From: JAFGJQ01 sp964586145 | GTDB taxonomy: Bacteria; Planctomycetota; Phycisphaerae; UBA1845 | Direction of reading: 5' to 3' | NCBI GenBank assembly: GCA_964586145.1 | Contig: CAZPHH010000010.1 | Location: forward strand, 10,878-74,877 | DNA length: 64,000 nt | Shown: positions 24,836 through 34,140 of the stretch, piece after piece | Numbering within the stretch: the stretch's first letter is position 1 | How the letters are laid out: each line of letters starts with the position of its first letter | Notes under the pieces: generated by a model | Database searches by the model: none | The model's input: the letters and a program-made list of their open reading frames with translations, nothing else | What the model was told of the DNA's origin: nothing | Translations under genes and position numbers: made by a program

Positions 24836-27800
24836 ATGTTTCTCAAACGTGTTTCACTCCAGGGCTTCAAGAGCTTCGCCGACCGGGTCCAGTTTGACTT
24901 CGGCCCGGGGATCACCTGCGTGGTGGGGCCGAACGGCTGCGGCAAAAGCAACATCGTCGACTCCTTCAAATGGGTGCTGGGCGAGCAGTCGGCCAAATCC
25001 CTTCGCGGCCGGCAGATGCAGGACATGATCTTCAACGGCTCGGGCGCCCGGAAGGCCACCGGCATGGCCCAGGTGGACCTGGTGTTTGACAACACGGACC
25101 GGGCCCTGCCCTACGACGCCGCTGAGGTGGTCGTCACGCGAAAGCTCTTCCGATCCGGGGAAAGCGAGTACTACCTGGGCGGCCAACTGGTCCGGCTCAA
25201 GGACATTCGTGAGCTGTTCCTCGACACCGGCGTGGGGACGGAGGCGTACTCCGTCATCGAGCAGGGCAAGGTCGAGCTGCTGCTCCAGTCCAGCCCCGCC
25301 GAGCGGCGCATCGTGTTCGAGGAAGCCGCCGGCATCAGCAAGTACAAGGCCCGCAGGAAAGAGGCCGAGCGGAAGCTCGAGCGCACCCAGCAGAACCTGC
25401 TGCGGGCGGAAGACATCATCAACGAGGTCGAAAAGCGGCTCCGGAGCGTGAAGTACCAGGCCGGCAAGGCCCGAAGCTTCCAGACCTACCAGGCGCGGCT
25501 CAAAGAACTCCGGGCCGGCTACGCCATGGCAGAGTATCACCGTCACAGCGAAGAGCTGGGCCACGTGCAGCGAGCGGCCGGGCAGGCCGAGGACGAGGTG
25601 ATCGCCCTGCGGACCCGGATCGACGCAAACGAGGCGGAAGCCTCTCAACTGGCCGCACGAAACGACCGCTTGACTGAAGAGCTGACCGTCGCGGAAAGCG
25701 AATCGGTGAAGGTCCGGGCCGAACGGGACGCCCAGTCCGAGCGGATCCAGGGCGCGACCCGCCGGATCGAAGAGCAGCAGCACAATCGCGAGCGGGCCCT
25801 CCGGCAATGGGAGGCAAACCGCCACCGCCTGGATGAAATGGAGTCGGAGCTGGCCGGCCTGGAACAGCAGGTTCATGAACTGACCGGCCGGGCCGAGGAC
25901 CGGCACGCGCAGGTGGAGCGGCTGCTGAGTGAGGATCACCAGTGTGCCCAGGAACTCACACACGTCCAGGCCCTCCTGGAGGACGAGAAGGCCGGCATTA
26001 TCGAGCTGCTTCGCCGCACGTCGCAGCTTCACAACGAGATCGCCACGCTGGGCAGGCACCGCGAATCGCTCCAGGACCGGCAGGAAGAACTGAGCCAGCG
26101 CGACGCCGCCATCGCGGACGAGCTGCGCGGCCTGTTGGCACAACAGTCGGACCTGGAACGGCGGATCGTCGAGATCGACAACCTGATCGTCGAGGAAACG
26201 CGGCGGCTCAACGAGAAGCGGATCGAAGCCCAGCGGATCGACGCCACCCGCGCCCGCCTGGCCGAAGAACTGGCCGAAACCAAGGAGGCCCGCAGCGGAC
26301 TGGTGTCCCGGCGCGACCTGCTCCGTGATCTGGAACGAAAGATGGAGGGCGTCGGGGCCGGCGTGCGCCGGCTGCTGGAACAGCGGGCCGCAGCCCAGGC
26401 CCGCCCCGAGCTGGACCAGCCGGCGTTCGGCGCCGTCTGGGGGCTCGTCGCCGACGCATTCAACCCCGACGTCACCCACGCGGCCATCCTGGAGGCGGCG
26501 CTGGGCGAGCTGGACCAGTTCCTCGTGGTCACCAACAGCGAGCAGTTCCTGGCGGACGAATCGCTTTTCGAGGATCTGCCGGGGCGACTGGCCGCCTTCT
26601 GCCTGGATCGGCTGCCGCCGGTCATGAACGTGCGAGACTTCTCCGATCATCCGGGCTTCGTGGCCCGGGCTGCGGAGTACGTGCAGGTTCCGGAATCGCT
26701 GGAGGGGCTGGCCCGGCATCTGCTGGCCAAAACGGTGGTCGTCCGGACGCTGGCGGACGCACGGGCCCTGGCCGCCCAGGACACGGCCGGGCACCGCTTC
26801 GTGACGCTGGTCGGCCAGACGGTGGAGCCGGACGGGTGCATCCGCTTGGGACCGCCGCAGTCGGACTCGGGCCTGATTTCGCGACGGAGCGAGTTGCGGG
26901 CCATCGACGACCAAATCCTCGAAAAAGAGGCCCGGATCGAGCGGCTGGCCGACCAACTCAGCCGAACCTCGGCCGAGGCCGCCCACCTGGACGAATTGCA
27001 GCACGAGCTGAGGACGGCCATCTACGAATCGCACACGACGAGGGTCGAGACGAACGCAATTCTGCAGAGCGTCAGCGAGCGGGTGCATCGGCTGACACAG
27101 GAACAGCCGCTGATCGCCGGACAGGTGGCCTCACTGCAGCGAGAGCTGGAGGCGGCCACGGCCCGCTCCAGCGAAGACGAGGCGTCGCTCGGGCATCTGG
27201 AGACCGAGAACCAGGTCCGCCGGCAGGAGCTGGAAAAGCACCAACGGCGCATCGACGACCTGGCGGATCGCCGGCGCACCCTGGCCGAGACTCTGACGGA
27301 AGCCCGGGTCAGCGCTGCCCAGCTCACAGAGAAGCGTCGGGCAGCGACGGAGTCGATGGAGGTCCTCCGACGCAACATGCGGGAGACGCGCGAGACGGTC
27401 GACTCCGCAGATGTGGAAGCCCGCGAATGCCAGGCCCGCATCGACGACTCGCAGGCCGTCATTGAGCGATGCCGGACCCGGCTGGCGGAGTTGCAGCGGC
27501 AGTTGGAAGCCCTGGAAGCCCGAACGCTCCAGTTGAAACACGATCGCGAGCAGGTCCGGGTGGCGGCCGAAGAGCTTGCCGCCGCCACCAGGAACTGCCG
27601 TACCGCGCTGGCCGAGGCGGAGGAACGGCTGCACGATGCCCAGATGCATCTGGCCGAGACACGCATTCGCCGGGACGAACTGACCGCCCGGGTCCGGGAC
27701 GAACTGGGCCTGGACCTGGCGGAGATGTACGAGTCGTACGACCACGCAGAGCAGGACTGGGCGGCGGTCGAGGCGGAGATCGCCGACCTGCGGGGCAAGC

Positions 27801-28435
27801 TCGATCGACTGGGCAACGTCAATCTGGACGCCATCGCCGAGCAGGAGGAGTTGGAGCAGCGAGCCGAGTTCCTGACCACCCAACGGGACGACCTGACCCA
27901 CTCCATGAAGGAACTGGAAAGGCTGATCGGGCAGCTCAACGCGGAATCAAAGCGACGGTTCCGCGAGGCGTTCGAGCGCATCCGTGAGAACTTCCGCGAA
28001 CTGTTCCGCAAGCTGTTCGCCGGCGGCAAGGCCGACATCATCCTGGAAGACCCGGAGAACATCCTGGACTGCGGGATCGAAATCGTCGCCCGGCCGCCGG
28101 GCAAGGAACTCCAGTCCATCTCCCTGCTGTCGGGCGGCGAAAAGGCGATGACGGCCATCGCCCTGCTGATGGCGATCTTCCGGTCGCGCCCGGCCCCGTT
28201 CGCCATTCTGGACGAGGTGGATGCCGCCCTGGACGAGGCCAACAACCAGCGATTCACCGGCATCATCCAGGAGTTCCTGGACCGGTCCCAGTTCATCGTG
28301 ATTACCCACTCGAAGCGGACGATGGCCGTGGCCGACCGACTGTACGGCGTGACCATGCAGGAGCCGGGCGTGTCCACGCTGGTCAGTGTGAACTTTGAGC
28401 AGGCGACGCAGCACGCGGAGCCCGCCGTCGCCTGA
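24836..28435 (+). CDS. smc: chromosome segregation ATPase SMC
   Basis: A 1199-residue SMC protein, the usual length. Walker A is 'GPNGCGKSNIVD' (31-42), then a first coiled coil (~170-500, with heptads such as 'EERLHD' type charged runs), a hinge region (~510-660, 'AIDDQILEKE' marks the return), a second coiled coil, the signature 'SLLSGGEKAMTAIALLMAIF' (~1097) and Walker B 'FAILDEVDAALDEANNQRF' (~1120). With ScpA and ScpB it forms the bacterial condensin; neither partner is nearby. The start codon is followed by the conserved 'FLKRVSLQGFKSFADR'. GGAGG lies 12 bases upstream. Confidence 0.97.
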   Translation: MFLKRVSLQGFKSFADRVQFDFGPGITCVVGPNGCGKSNIVDSFKWVLGEQSAKSLRGRQMQDMIFNGSGARKATGMAQVDLVFDNTDRALPYDAAEVVVTRKLFRSGESEYYLGGQLVRLKDIRELFLDTGVGTEAYSVIEQGKVELLLQSSPAERRIVFEEAAGISKYKARRKEAERKLERTQQNLLRAEDIINEVEKRLRSVKYQAGKARSFQTYQARLKELRAGYAMAEYHRHSEELGHVQRAAGQAEDEVIALRTRIDANEAEASQLAARNDRLTEELTVAESESVKVRAERDAQSERIQGATRRIEEQQHNRERALRQWEANRHRLDEMESELAGLEQQVHELTGRAEDRHAQVERLLSEDHQCAQELTHVQALLEDEKAGIIELLRRTSQLHNEIATLGRHRESLQDRQEELSQRDAAIADELRGLLAQQSDLERRIVEIDNLIVEETRRLNEKRIEAQRIDATRARLAEELAETKEARSGLVSRRDLLRDLERKMEGVGAGVRRLLEQRAAAQARPELDQPAFGAVWGLVADAFNPDVTHAAILEAALGELDQFLVVTNSEQFLADESLFEDLPGRLAAFCLDRLPPVMNVRDFSDHPGFVARAAEYVQVPESLEGLARHLLAKTVVVRTLADARALAAQDTAGHRFVTLVGQTVEPDGCIRLGPPQSDSGLISRRSELRAIDDQILEKEARIERLADQLSRTSAEAAHLDELQHELRTAIYESHTTRVETNAILQSVSERVHRLTQEQPLIAGQVASLQRELEAATARSSEDEASLGHLETENQVRRQELEKHQRRIDDLADRRRTLAETLTEARVSAAQLTEKRRAATESMEVLRRNMRETRETVDSADVEARECQARIDDSQAVIERCRTRLAELQRQLEALEARTLQLKHDREQVRVAAEELAAATRNCRTALAEAEERLHDAQMHLAETRIRRDELTARVRDELGLDLAEMYESYDHAEQDWAAVEAEIADLRGKLDRLGNVNLDAIAEQEELEQRAEFLTTQRDDLTHSMKELERLIGQLNAESKRRFREAFERIRENFRELFRKLFAGGKADIILEDPENILDCGIEIVARPPGKELQSISLLSGGEKAMTAIALLMAIFRSRPAPFAILDEVDAALDEANNQRFTGIIQEFLDRSQFIVITHSKRTMAVADRLYGVTMQEPGVSTLVSVNFEQATQHAEPAVA

Positions 28436-28485
28436 CCGGCAACTCCCCGTTCTGACGACCGGGCCCTCGTCGCGGACGGCCACCG

Positions 28486-29277
28486 ATGGACATCCTTCCA
28501 CGTAACCGCGCGTCCAGACGTCTCCGGCGTACCGCCGTGGTGTTGTGGGTCTGCTGCGTCGGCGGCTGCGCCAATCCCGAAACGCCCATCGACCGGCTGT
28601 GCGGCGAGCATCTGATCTGGCTGTTTCCGGGCGTGGAAGGCGGATCCTGGTCGATGAGCAAGGTCGCCCGGGCGATCCGTGACGCCGGCATTGAAGCGGA
28701 CATCCGCATTCACGACTGGGAGCGACCGCTCGGCGTCATCCGGAACCTCACCGCGGTGGAGCGCAATCGCCGCAGCGCTCAGCTCATTGCAGACTGGATC
28801 GTCCACTACCACAGAAGCCACCCGCGCGCCCCCATCGATCTGGTCGGCTACTCCGGCGGCGGCGGCATGGCCCTGATGACGGCCGAAGCACTGCCGCCGA
28901 CAGTGCGTGTTCGTAACGTGGTGCTGGTGCATCCGGCCGTCAGCCCGGAATACGACCTGACCCCCGCCGTGCGGCATCTGGACGGGGTCTTGGTCAACTT
29001 CTGGTCCGAACTGGACGTGGTCATGCTGGGCATGGGCACAACCGTCTTCGGCACGATGGACCGGCGGCACGGCGCGTCCGCGGGGATGCGCGGCTTCGAT
29101 CCGGACGCCGCACTGTCCGACCCGACCCTGCGATCCCGCCTCGTTCAACGCAAGTGGACGTGGAAAGCGGCCCACGCGGGGCACGTCGGCCTGCACCTGT
29201 GCATCCTGCTCTACGATTGGAATCGCGAGTACGTCGTGCCCTACCTGACGCCGCCGCCCGCTCGCAGGCGGGGCTGA
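28486..29277 (+). CDS. alpha/beta-hydrolase-like lipoprotein
   Basis: A 263-residue lipoprotein: basic N terminus, 'TAVVLWVCCVGGCANPETP' with a lipobox-type Cys, then an alpha/beta-hydrolase fold. The nucleophile elbow is 'IDLVGYSGGGGMALMTAEAL', preceded by 'LIADWIVHYHRSHPRAP'; a late 'AAHAGHVGLHLCILLY' may carry the catalytic His. It could be a lipase or esterase at the inner face of the outer membrane. It follows smc by 50 bp on the same strand. Confidence 0.7.
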   Translation: MDILPRNRASRRLRRTAVVLWVCCVGGCANPETPIDRLCGEHLIWLFPGVEGGSWSMSKVARAIRDAGIEADIRIHDWERPLGVIRNLTAVERNRRSAQLIADWIVHYHRSHPRAPIDLVGYSGGGGMALMTAEALPPTVRVRNVVLVHPAVSPEYDLTPAVRHLDGVLVNFWSELDVVMLGMGTTVFGTMDRRHGASAGMRGFDPDAALSDPTLRSRLVQRKWTWKAAHAGHVGLHLCILLYDWNREYVVPYLTPPPARRRG

Positions 29278-29316
29278 TACGCGAAAACCGGCTTGCAAAA
29301 GGCGGACGGGGCGACC

Positions 29317-30585
29317 ATGCTGGTGGGCGTGGACGAGGCCCCGCTTCAGCAACAGATCGCCGACCTGAAGGTGCTGCTCGACGTCTCCCGCGAGATCGGG
29401 TCAACCCTGGAGCTGGACCTGCTGCTCCGGCAAATCGAGCAGGCCGCCCTGCGCGTGCTCGACTGTGAGCGGGCAACCGTGTTCCTCTACGACCGGCCGC
29501 GGGGCGAACTCTACAGCAAGGTGGCGACCGGCACGGGCGAAATCCGGTTCCCGGTCACGCGCGGAATCGCGGGGGAAGCCGCTCGCAGCGGCGGCATCAT
29601 CAACGTGCCGGACGCCTACGCCGACGCCCGTTTCAACCCGGACGTGGACAGGGCCACCGGCTTTCGCACGCGCAACCTGCTCACCTTCGCCATGACCGGC
29701 ATCGACGGGCAGGTGGTGGGCGTGCTGCAAGTGCTCAACAAGCGGGGCGGGCCGTTCGGCCCGATTGACCAATCCCTGGCCGGCGCGCTCAGCTCGCTGG
29801 CCGGCGTGGCGCTGCAGCGGCAGATGCTGCTGGACGAATACGCCGAGAAACAGAAGCTGCAGCGCGACCTGGCCATCGCGCGGGACATCCAGCAGTCGCT
29901 TCTGCCGGATGCGAACCCCGTTGTGCCGGGGTACGACATCGCCGGCTGGAACAAGCCGGCGGATGAGACCGGCGGCGACTGCTACGACTTCATCGAACTG
30001 CCGAACGGCCGGCTGGGCCTACTCATTGCCGACGCCACCGGGCACGGCATCGGACCGGCCCTGGTCATGGCCGAGGTGCGGGCGCTGGTGCGGGCGATGT
30101 CGTCCACCACCGACGATCCGGGCGTCGTGATGCGGCAGACGAACCGGATTCTGCACCACGACCTGGACGCCGGCCGCTTCGTCACCACGTTCTGCGGCGT
30201 GCTGGAACCGCCGACGGGCCGGCTCGATTACGTCAGCGGCGGGCACGGTCCCCTGCTGCTCTACCGACACCAGGACGGCTCGGAACACAAGCTGCCGGCC
30301 ACCACCGTCCCGCTGGGCATTCTCCCCGAGATCGACACCGCGCCGGCCGAGCCGATCCACCTGGCGCCGGGAGACGTGTTCCTGCTGGTCACGGACGGGT
30401 TCTTCGAGTGGACGAACGCGCAGGACGAGCAGTTCGGCGTGGAGCGAATCTTCGAGCTCGTGCGCAAGCACCACAGCCTGTCCGCCGCGGACCTCATTGA
30501 CCGGATGCACCGGGCCGTCGCGGAATTCGGCCGCCAGACGGGCCAGGCGGACGACCTGACTGCCGTCCTGATCCGGCGGCTGTAG
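29317..30585 (+). CDS. GAF-domain PP2C-type (SpoIIE/RsbU) phosphatase
   Basis: A ~422-residue signalling protein. A GAF sensor domain (~25-170, 'LRVLDCERATVFLYDRPRGE', 'AARSGGIINVPDAYADARFN') is joined by a helical linker ('LQRDLAIARDIQQSLLPDAN') to a SpoIIE/RsbU-type PP2C phosphatase: 'PADETGGDCYDFIELPNGRL', 'IADATGHGIGPALVMAEVRA', 'YVSGGHGPLLLYRH', 'LVTDGFFEWTN' and 'GQADDLTAVLIRRL', with the metal-binding Asp residues in place. Such enzymes dephosphorylate anti-anti-sigma proteins. ATG 29317 is preferred; a TTG at 29293 is possible. Confidence 0.9.
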   Translation: MLVGVDEAPLQQQIADLKVLLDVSREIGSTLELDLLLRQIEQAALRVLDCERATVFLYDRPRGELYSKVATGTGEIRFPVTRGIAGEAARSGGIINVPDAYADARFNPDVDRATGFRTRNLLTFAMTGIDGQVVGVLQVLNKRGGPFGPIDQSLAGALSSLAGVALQRQMLLDEYAEKQKLQRDLAIARDIQQSLLPDANPVVPGYDIAGWNKPADETGGDCYDFIELPNGRLGLLIADATGHGIGPALVMAEVRALVRAMSSTTDDPGVVMRQTNRILHHDLDAGRFVTTFCGVLEPPTGRLDYVSGGHGPLLLYRHQDGSEHKLPATTVPLGILPEIDTAPAEPIHLAPGDVFLLVTDGFFEWTNAQDEQFGVERIFELVRKHHSLSAADLIDRMHRAVAEFGRQTGQADDLTAVLIRRL

Positions 30586-30599
30586 GCGGAGCGGCACGG

Positions 30600-31652
30600 T
30601 CAGGCCCGGGGCCGGGCGAACACGTCGTCGGCGTGGGACCGCAGCCAGAGCACCTTGCGGCGCACCATCTGCATGAATCGAAAGCCCTGCCAATGGCCGA
30701 AGGAGCCCGTCCGGGCGATGGGCAGCGTGCATTCGGCAATCAGGGCCTCGATCATGAGGTGCGGAATGCACGCGCGTTCCTCGTCCGAGAGCGGATCGAC
30801 CTGCTCGTAGGAATCCAGGAGCAGGTGAACGCGCTGCGTGTCGAGGTGGTCGGGCCAATGCTCCGGCTGCGGACCGGTAAGCATCGAGAACTGCAGCACT
30901 CCGTTGGCCACGTCCATGACGCGGCGAGCCAGCCGGGCCGAGTCATAGTCGATGACCGCGGCCACGCGACCGTTCCGGAACAGCATGTTGCCCGGGTGCC
31001 AGTCAGAGTGAATCACCTGCTCGGACAGGGCCTCGATGCCGATCCGGCGGGCGGCCTCCGCCGCCGTTTCGTACGCATCGTACAACACGTTGACCGCGCT
31101 GAGCAGTTCCGCATCCTTGCCCATCACGCTTTCGTGCGGGCTGATCGAAGCCGGAATCGTGTTCAGGCCGGTCCGGACCGCGTTGGCGTCGTGATAGTCG
31201 CCGGCGGGGCAATCGGGACCCGCTTCAAAAACGCGGGTGGCCTGGTGAAAGGCCGCAAGCGTACGCCCGGCATCCGCCGTTTCCCCGTCGGCCGCGGTGT
31301 AGGCGTGCCCCGACACGTACTCAAACAGCTCGTACATCTGTTCGCGGATGACCAGCAGCGGACTGGCCGGGTCCGGAGCGCTGACGGGCAGCACAATGCG
31401 AGGCAGCGGAAACGCCTGCCGCAGCAGGTGGGCCTGAAGGCGGTGCGCAAAATCGACCCGGGATCGCGTCGTGCGATCGGGGTCACGCCGTTTGAGCAGA
31501 AACTTGCCCTTCTGGCAGACGATGCCCACCTTCGGGCTTCGACGAGAGCCGCGTGCGAACTCGGTGATCGATTCAATGACGCCGAGCGGATAGTGACTCA
31601 GCACGACGGCAAGCTCTTCGGCGCCAAAAGTGTCGCGCTGTCGATTATTCAC
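30600..31652 (-). CDS. aminoglycoside-phosphotransferase-fold kinase
   Basis: A 350-residue APH/homoserine-kinase-II-type protein. The ATP-binding lobe has 'KVGIVCQKGKFLLKRRDPD'; the catalytic loop is 'VIHSDWHPGNMLFRNGRVAA' and the metal-binding Asp lies in 'VIDYDSARLARRVMDVANGV'. The N-terminal text resembles spectinomycin/homoserine kinase-like proteins of unknown substrate. GTG start at 31652. Convergent with the upstream phosphatase gene, with 14 bp between stops. Confidence 0.8.
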   Translation of the reverse strand: MNNRQRDTFGAEELAVVLSHYPLGVIESITEFARGSRRSPKVGIVCQKGKFLLKRRDPDRTTRSRVDFAHRLQAHLLRQAFPLPRIVLPVSAPDPASPLLVIREQMYELFEYVSGHAYTAADGETADAGRTLAAFHQATRVFEAGPDCPAGDYHDANAVRTGLNTIPASISPHESVMGKDAELLSAVNVLYDAYETAAEAARRIGIEALSEQVIHSDWHPGNMLFRNGRVAAVIDYDSARLARRVMDVANGVLQFSMLTGPQPEHWPDHLDTQRVHLLLDSYEQVDPLSDEERACIPHLMIEALIAECTLPIARTGSFGHWQGFRFMQMVRRKVLWLRSHADDVFARPRA

Positions 31653-31662
31653 GGCGAAGCTC

Positions 31663-31668
31663 TATAAT
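31663..31668 (+). promoter_or_regulatory. possible -10 box upstream of the HD-domain gene
   Basis: A perfect TATAAT, 134 bases before the start at 31803, in the divergent gap next to the kinase start. No good -35 box is visible. Confidence 0.3.
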
Positions 31669-31802
31669 CCCGGGGCCGTGTCGCCAAGCGCACGGCTGCG
31701 GTCCCGGGGACGAGCCCATGCGCTTCGCGTCAACCTCGATGATAAACCGCGGCCCCGGCAAGTCAAATGGGCGACCGGCGCCGGAGCAACCGGAGATCCG
31801 TC

Positions 31803-32360
31803 ATGAACCGCGACGACGCCTGGCAACTCCTGAACGAGTACACCCGAAACGACTCGCTCATCAAGCACGCCCTGGCCGTGGAGGCGGCGATGCGCCACTA
31901 CGCCCGCCTGGGCGGCCACGACGAGGCCGCCTGGGGCGCGGTCGGCCTGCTGCACGATTTCGACTACGAACGCTGGCCCGAGCCCCCGGAACACACCCGC
32001 CAGGGTGCGGAGATCCTGCGCCGGGCCGGGGTGGACGAGGAACTCGTGTCGGCCGTCCTCTCCCACGCCCAGTGGAACCAGGACGAACACCCCCTGGACC
32101 GCCCCATCCGCAAGACGCTGTTTGCCGTGGACGAACTCTGCGGGTTCCTGGTCGCCGTCGCCCTGGTTCGCCCGGACCGACTCCGCGGGTTGGAGCCGCC
32201 CAGCGTGCGCAAGAAGATGAAAGACAAGCGATTCGCGGCCGCCGTCTCCCGCGAAGACATCATCCGCGGCGCCGAATTGCTGGAACTCGAGTTGAACCAG
32301 CACATCGCCCACTGCATCGCCGCACTGCAGCCGATCGCCGACGAACTGGGGCTGGCGTAG
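31803..32360 (+). CDS. HD-domain hydrolase-like protein
   Basis: A 185-residue protein of the small HD superfamily, metal-dependent phosphohydrolases. The HD pair is His51-Asp52 in 'GLLHDFDYERWPEPPE', after His22 in 'LIKHALAVEAAMRHYA' and before 'LVSAVLSHAQWNQDEH'; 'TLFAVDELCGFLVAVALVRP' follows. This resembles the group annotated as HDIG-domain proteins; the substrate is unknown. GGAGA lies seven bases before the ATG. Confidence 0.82.
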   Translation: MNRDDAWQLLNEYTRNDSLIKHALAVEAAMRHYARLGGHDEAAWGAVGLLHDFDYERWPEPPEHTRQGAEILRRAGVDEELVSAVLSHAQWNQDEHPLDRPIRKTLFAVDELCGFLVAVALVRPDRLRGLEPPSVRKKMKDKRFAAAVSREDIIRGAELLELELNQHIAHCIAALQPIADELGLA

Positions 32361-32379
32361 CGCGAGGCCCCGGCTAGGA

Positions 32380-33993
32380 TCACCCCTTGCCGTTCAACGC
32401 CCGGCGGCGGCGCAGGGCCTCGACTCGCATGTGGTCCTTCGCATTGTCGTTGCGGTCGATGGTCGCCTGGTCAATGCTGTGATCGGTTCCGCCGGAATGC
32501 CGGATCACCTCGTAAATCGGGTCCCACACCCGGCCGATCGTGTACCGCTCACTCATGCGAAGGACCAAGTCGTAGTCCTCCCCGTAGTTCCGGCAGGCCG
32601 GATCGTCGTTCACGCCGAACCACCCCACGTCGCGGATGGCCTTGATGTGGGCGGAGCGCGGCGCGCCGGCCCCGTTGATCCGCAGCAGGTTGTTGCGCCC
32701 GTTGTCGGCCGTCCACTCGTCGTGCGTCACCACAGGAACGTCCGCGTTGCGGGTGATCGCTCCGGTCGCCTCGTCGAGCGTGGATACCTCGTACGAGCCG
32801 ACCACCATGCCGATAGTGGGGTCCGACTCGTACACGGCCAGCAGCTTCTCAACCGCATCCGGCTTGAGCCGATCATCCGAGTCGAGCTGCACGTAATACT
32901 TTCCCTCGGCCGCCGCCAAACCGGTGTTCAGACACAACCCCAGGTTGTTGATGTCCACGACGATCAGCTTGACCGGCGGGGCGGACGGCTTGTGCCGATC
33001 GCCGCCGGGCATGTAGCGACGGACGGCATCCGCCGTCGGGTCGTCCAGCCCGCCGTTGACCACCACGATGGCCTCGACGTTCTGCACGGTCTGGGCCTGC
33101 ACGCTCTCGATGGCCCGTCCGATGAAGCTGGGCCGGTTGTTCACGGGGATCACCACGCTGGCCACTCGCGTGCCCAGCCGCTTCCGATCGGCGTCGGTGT
33201 ATTCCACCTTCTGCACGTGCGTGCCGGGGGCCAGGTACGCCCCGATACGCTGGAGATGCTCCGTTGCGGCCTGCTCCATCTCGAGCTGAATGGATTTGTC
33301 GGCCAGCAGGTAGTCAAACACGTTGTGGGCCGTGGCCGGGGCGGTCACCGAATACAAAGACCCCGCGTACCGGTTGGCAATGTGCATGCAGCCGCCGTGC
33401 TCGCTGACCCGCAGGCGCAGATCGTACAGGTCGGCCCCCTTGTACTTCTCATTCAGCCGGCCGATCTCACGGAGCAGGGCCGTCGAATACAGCATGGCCG
33501 ATCCAAAATCCACCGGGTCCCGCAGCCGGCCCTCGTGCCAGTCCAGCAGGTGAACGTCTTTGCGGGTGCCGTCCGCGGCGATCCGCTCATAATCAGCATA
33601 CACCATGCCCACCGGGCCACGGCGCGTGGCCGCCATCAGCATGACCCGGGCCGCGGACTGCCGCAGGCAGACCTGGGCGGCCTCGTTGTAGAGGTTCAAC
33701 AGGAAATCGCCCTTGGCGGCGGCAATCGCGGCGTTGTACATCGCCGCCCGGCCGGAATATTGGCCGGGCAGGTGCCGGACTCGGCGGTCCGACCGCAGAT
33801 CGGACGGCAGGAAATCCGGCGACGCCGCCGGGCCCCGGGAGTCCACGATCAGGACTTCCAGCGGGCCCTGGTCGGTGCAATCCTGCCGGAGGGCGGACCG
33901 GGCCATCTCTGCAAAGGCCGTGGCGTCGTAGGGAAGTCGGTCGCCGTAGGCCATGGCGATCGACACGGTGGCGTCGGTGAAGGTCTTGCTCAT
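32380..33993 (-). CDS. protein with two tandem GT2-type glycosyltransferase domains
   Basis: A 537-residue protein. The second half (~275-537) is a clear GT-A domain: 'VASVVIPVNNRPSFIGRAIE', 'NVEAIVVVNGGLDDPTADAV' and the DxD-like 'KYYVQLDSDDRLKPDAVEKL'. The first half (~5-265) has a related layout ('TVSIAMAYGDRLPYDATAFA', 'LEVLIVDSRGPAASPDF', 'FLLNLYNEAAQVCLRQSAAR') but its metal motif is degenerate, so it may be a regulatory or inactive copy. No transmembrane segment is seen. The ATG lies only 8 bases from a TACAAT -10 box, so the transcript may be nearly leaderless. Sugar and acceptor are unknown. Confidence 0.82.
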   Translation of the reverse strand: MSKTFTDATVSIAMAYGDRLPYDATAFAEMARSALRQDCTDQGPLEVLIVDSRGPAASPDFLPSDLRSDRRVRHLPGQYSGRAAMYNAAIAAAKGDFLLNLYNEAAQVCLRQSAARVMLMAATRRGPVGMVYADYERIAADGTRKDVHLLDWHEGRLRDPVDFGSAMLYSTALLREIGRLNEKYKGADLYDLRLRVSEHGGCMHIANRYAGSLYSVTAPATAHNVFDYLLADKSIQLEMEQAATEHLQRIGAYLAPGTHVQKVEYTDADRKRLGTRVASVVIPVNNRPSFIGRAIESVQAQTVQNVEAIVVVNGGLDDPTADAVRRYMPGGDRHKPSAPPVKLIVVDINNLGLCLNTGLAAAEGKYYVQLDSDDRLKPDAVEKLLAVYESDPTIGMVVGSYEVSTLDEATGAITRNADVPVVTHDEWTADNGRNNLLRINGAGAPRSAHIKAIRDVGWFGVNDDPACRNYGEDYDLVLRMSERYTIGRVWDPIYEVIRHSGGTDHSIDQATIDRNDNAKDHMRVEALRRRRALNGKG

Positions 33994-34001
33994 GGGGGCG
34001 A

Positions 34002-34007
34002 ATTGTA
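34002..34007 (-). promoter_or_regulatory. -10 box of the tandem glycosyltransferase gene
   Basis: TACAAT on the minus strand, eight bases before the ATG at 33993; the -35 is poor (TCGAAC at 17 bases). Transcription would begin within a few bases of the start codon, and there is no ribosome-binding site. Confidence 0.45.
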
Positions 34008-34140
34008 CACAAAACGGGTCGGGGGTTCGAGGGGTGCGAGGTCGCGGAATTCGGATCGGTGTGGCACAGGACCCCGGGAGAGATTACGATGCCAAATTCG
34101 TCAGCGTGTGTCAGCGATCTGCAATGGAGGAGAACCCCCA

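Noticed and set aside
32431..34140. Very long open frame joined to the 5' end of the GNAT gene
   Set aside because: It is antisense to the clearly coding tandem glycosyltransferase; a strong ribosome-binding site marks the real GNAT start at 34141.
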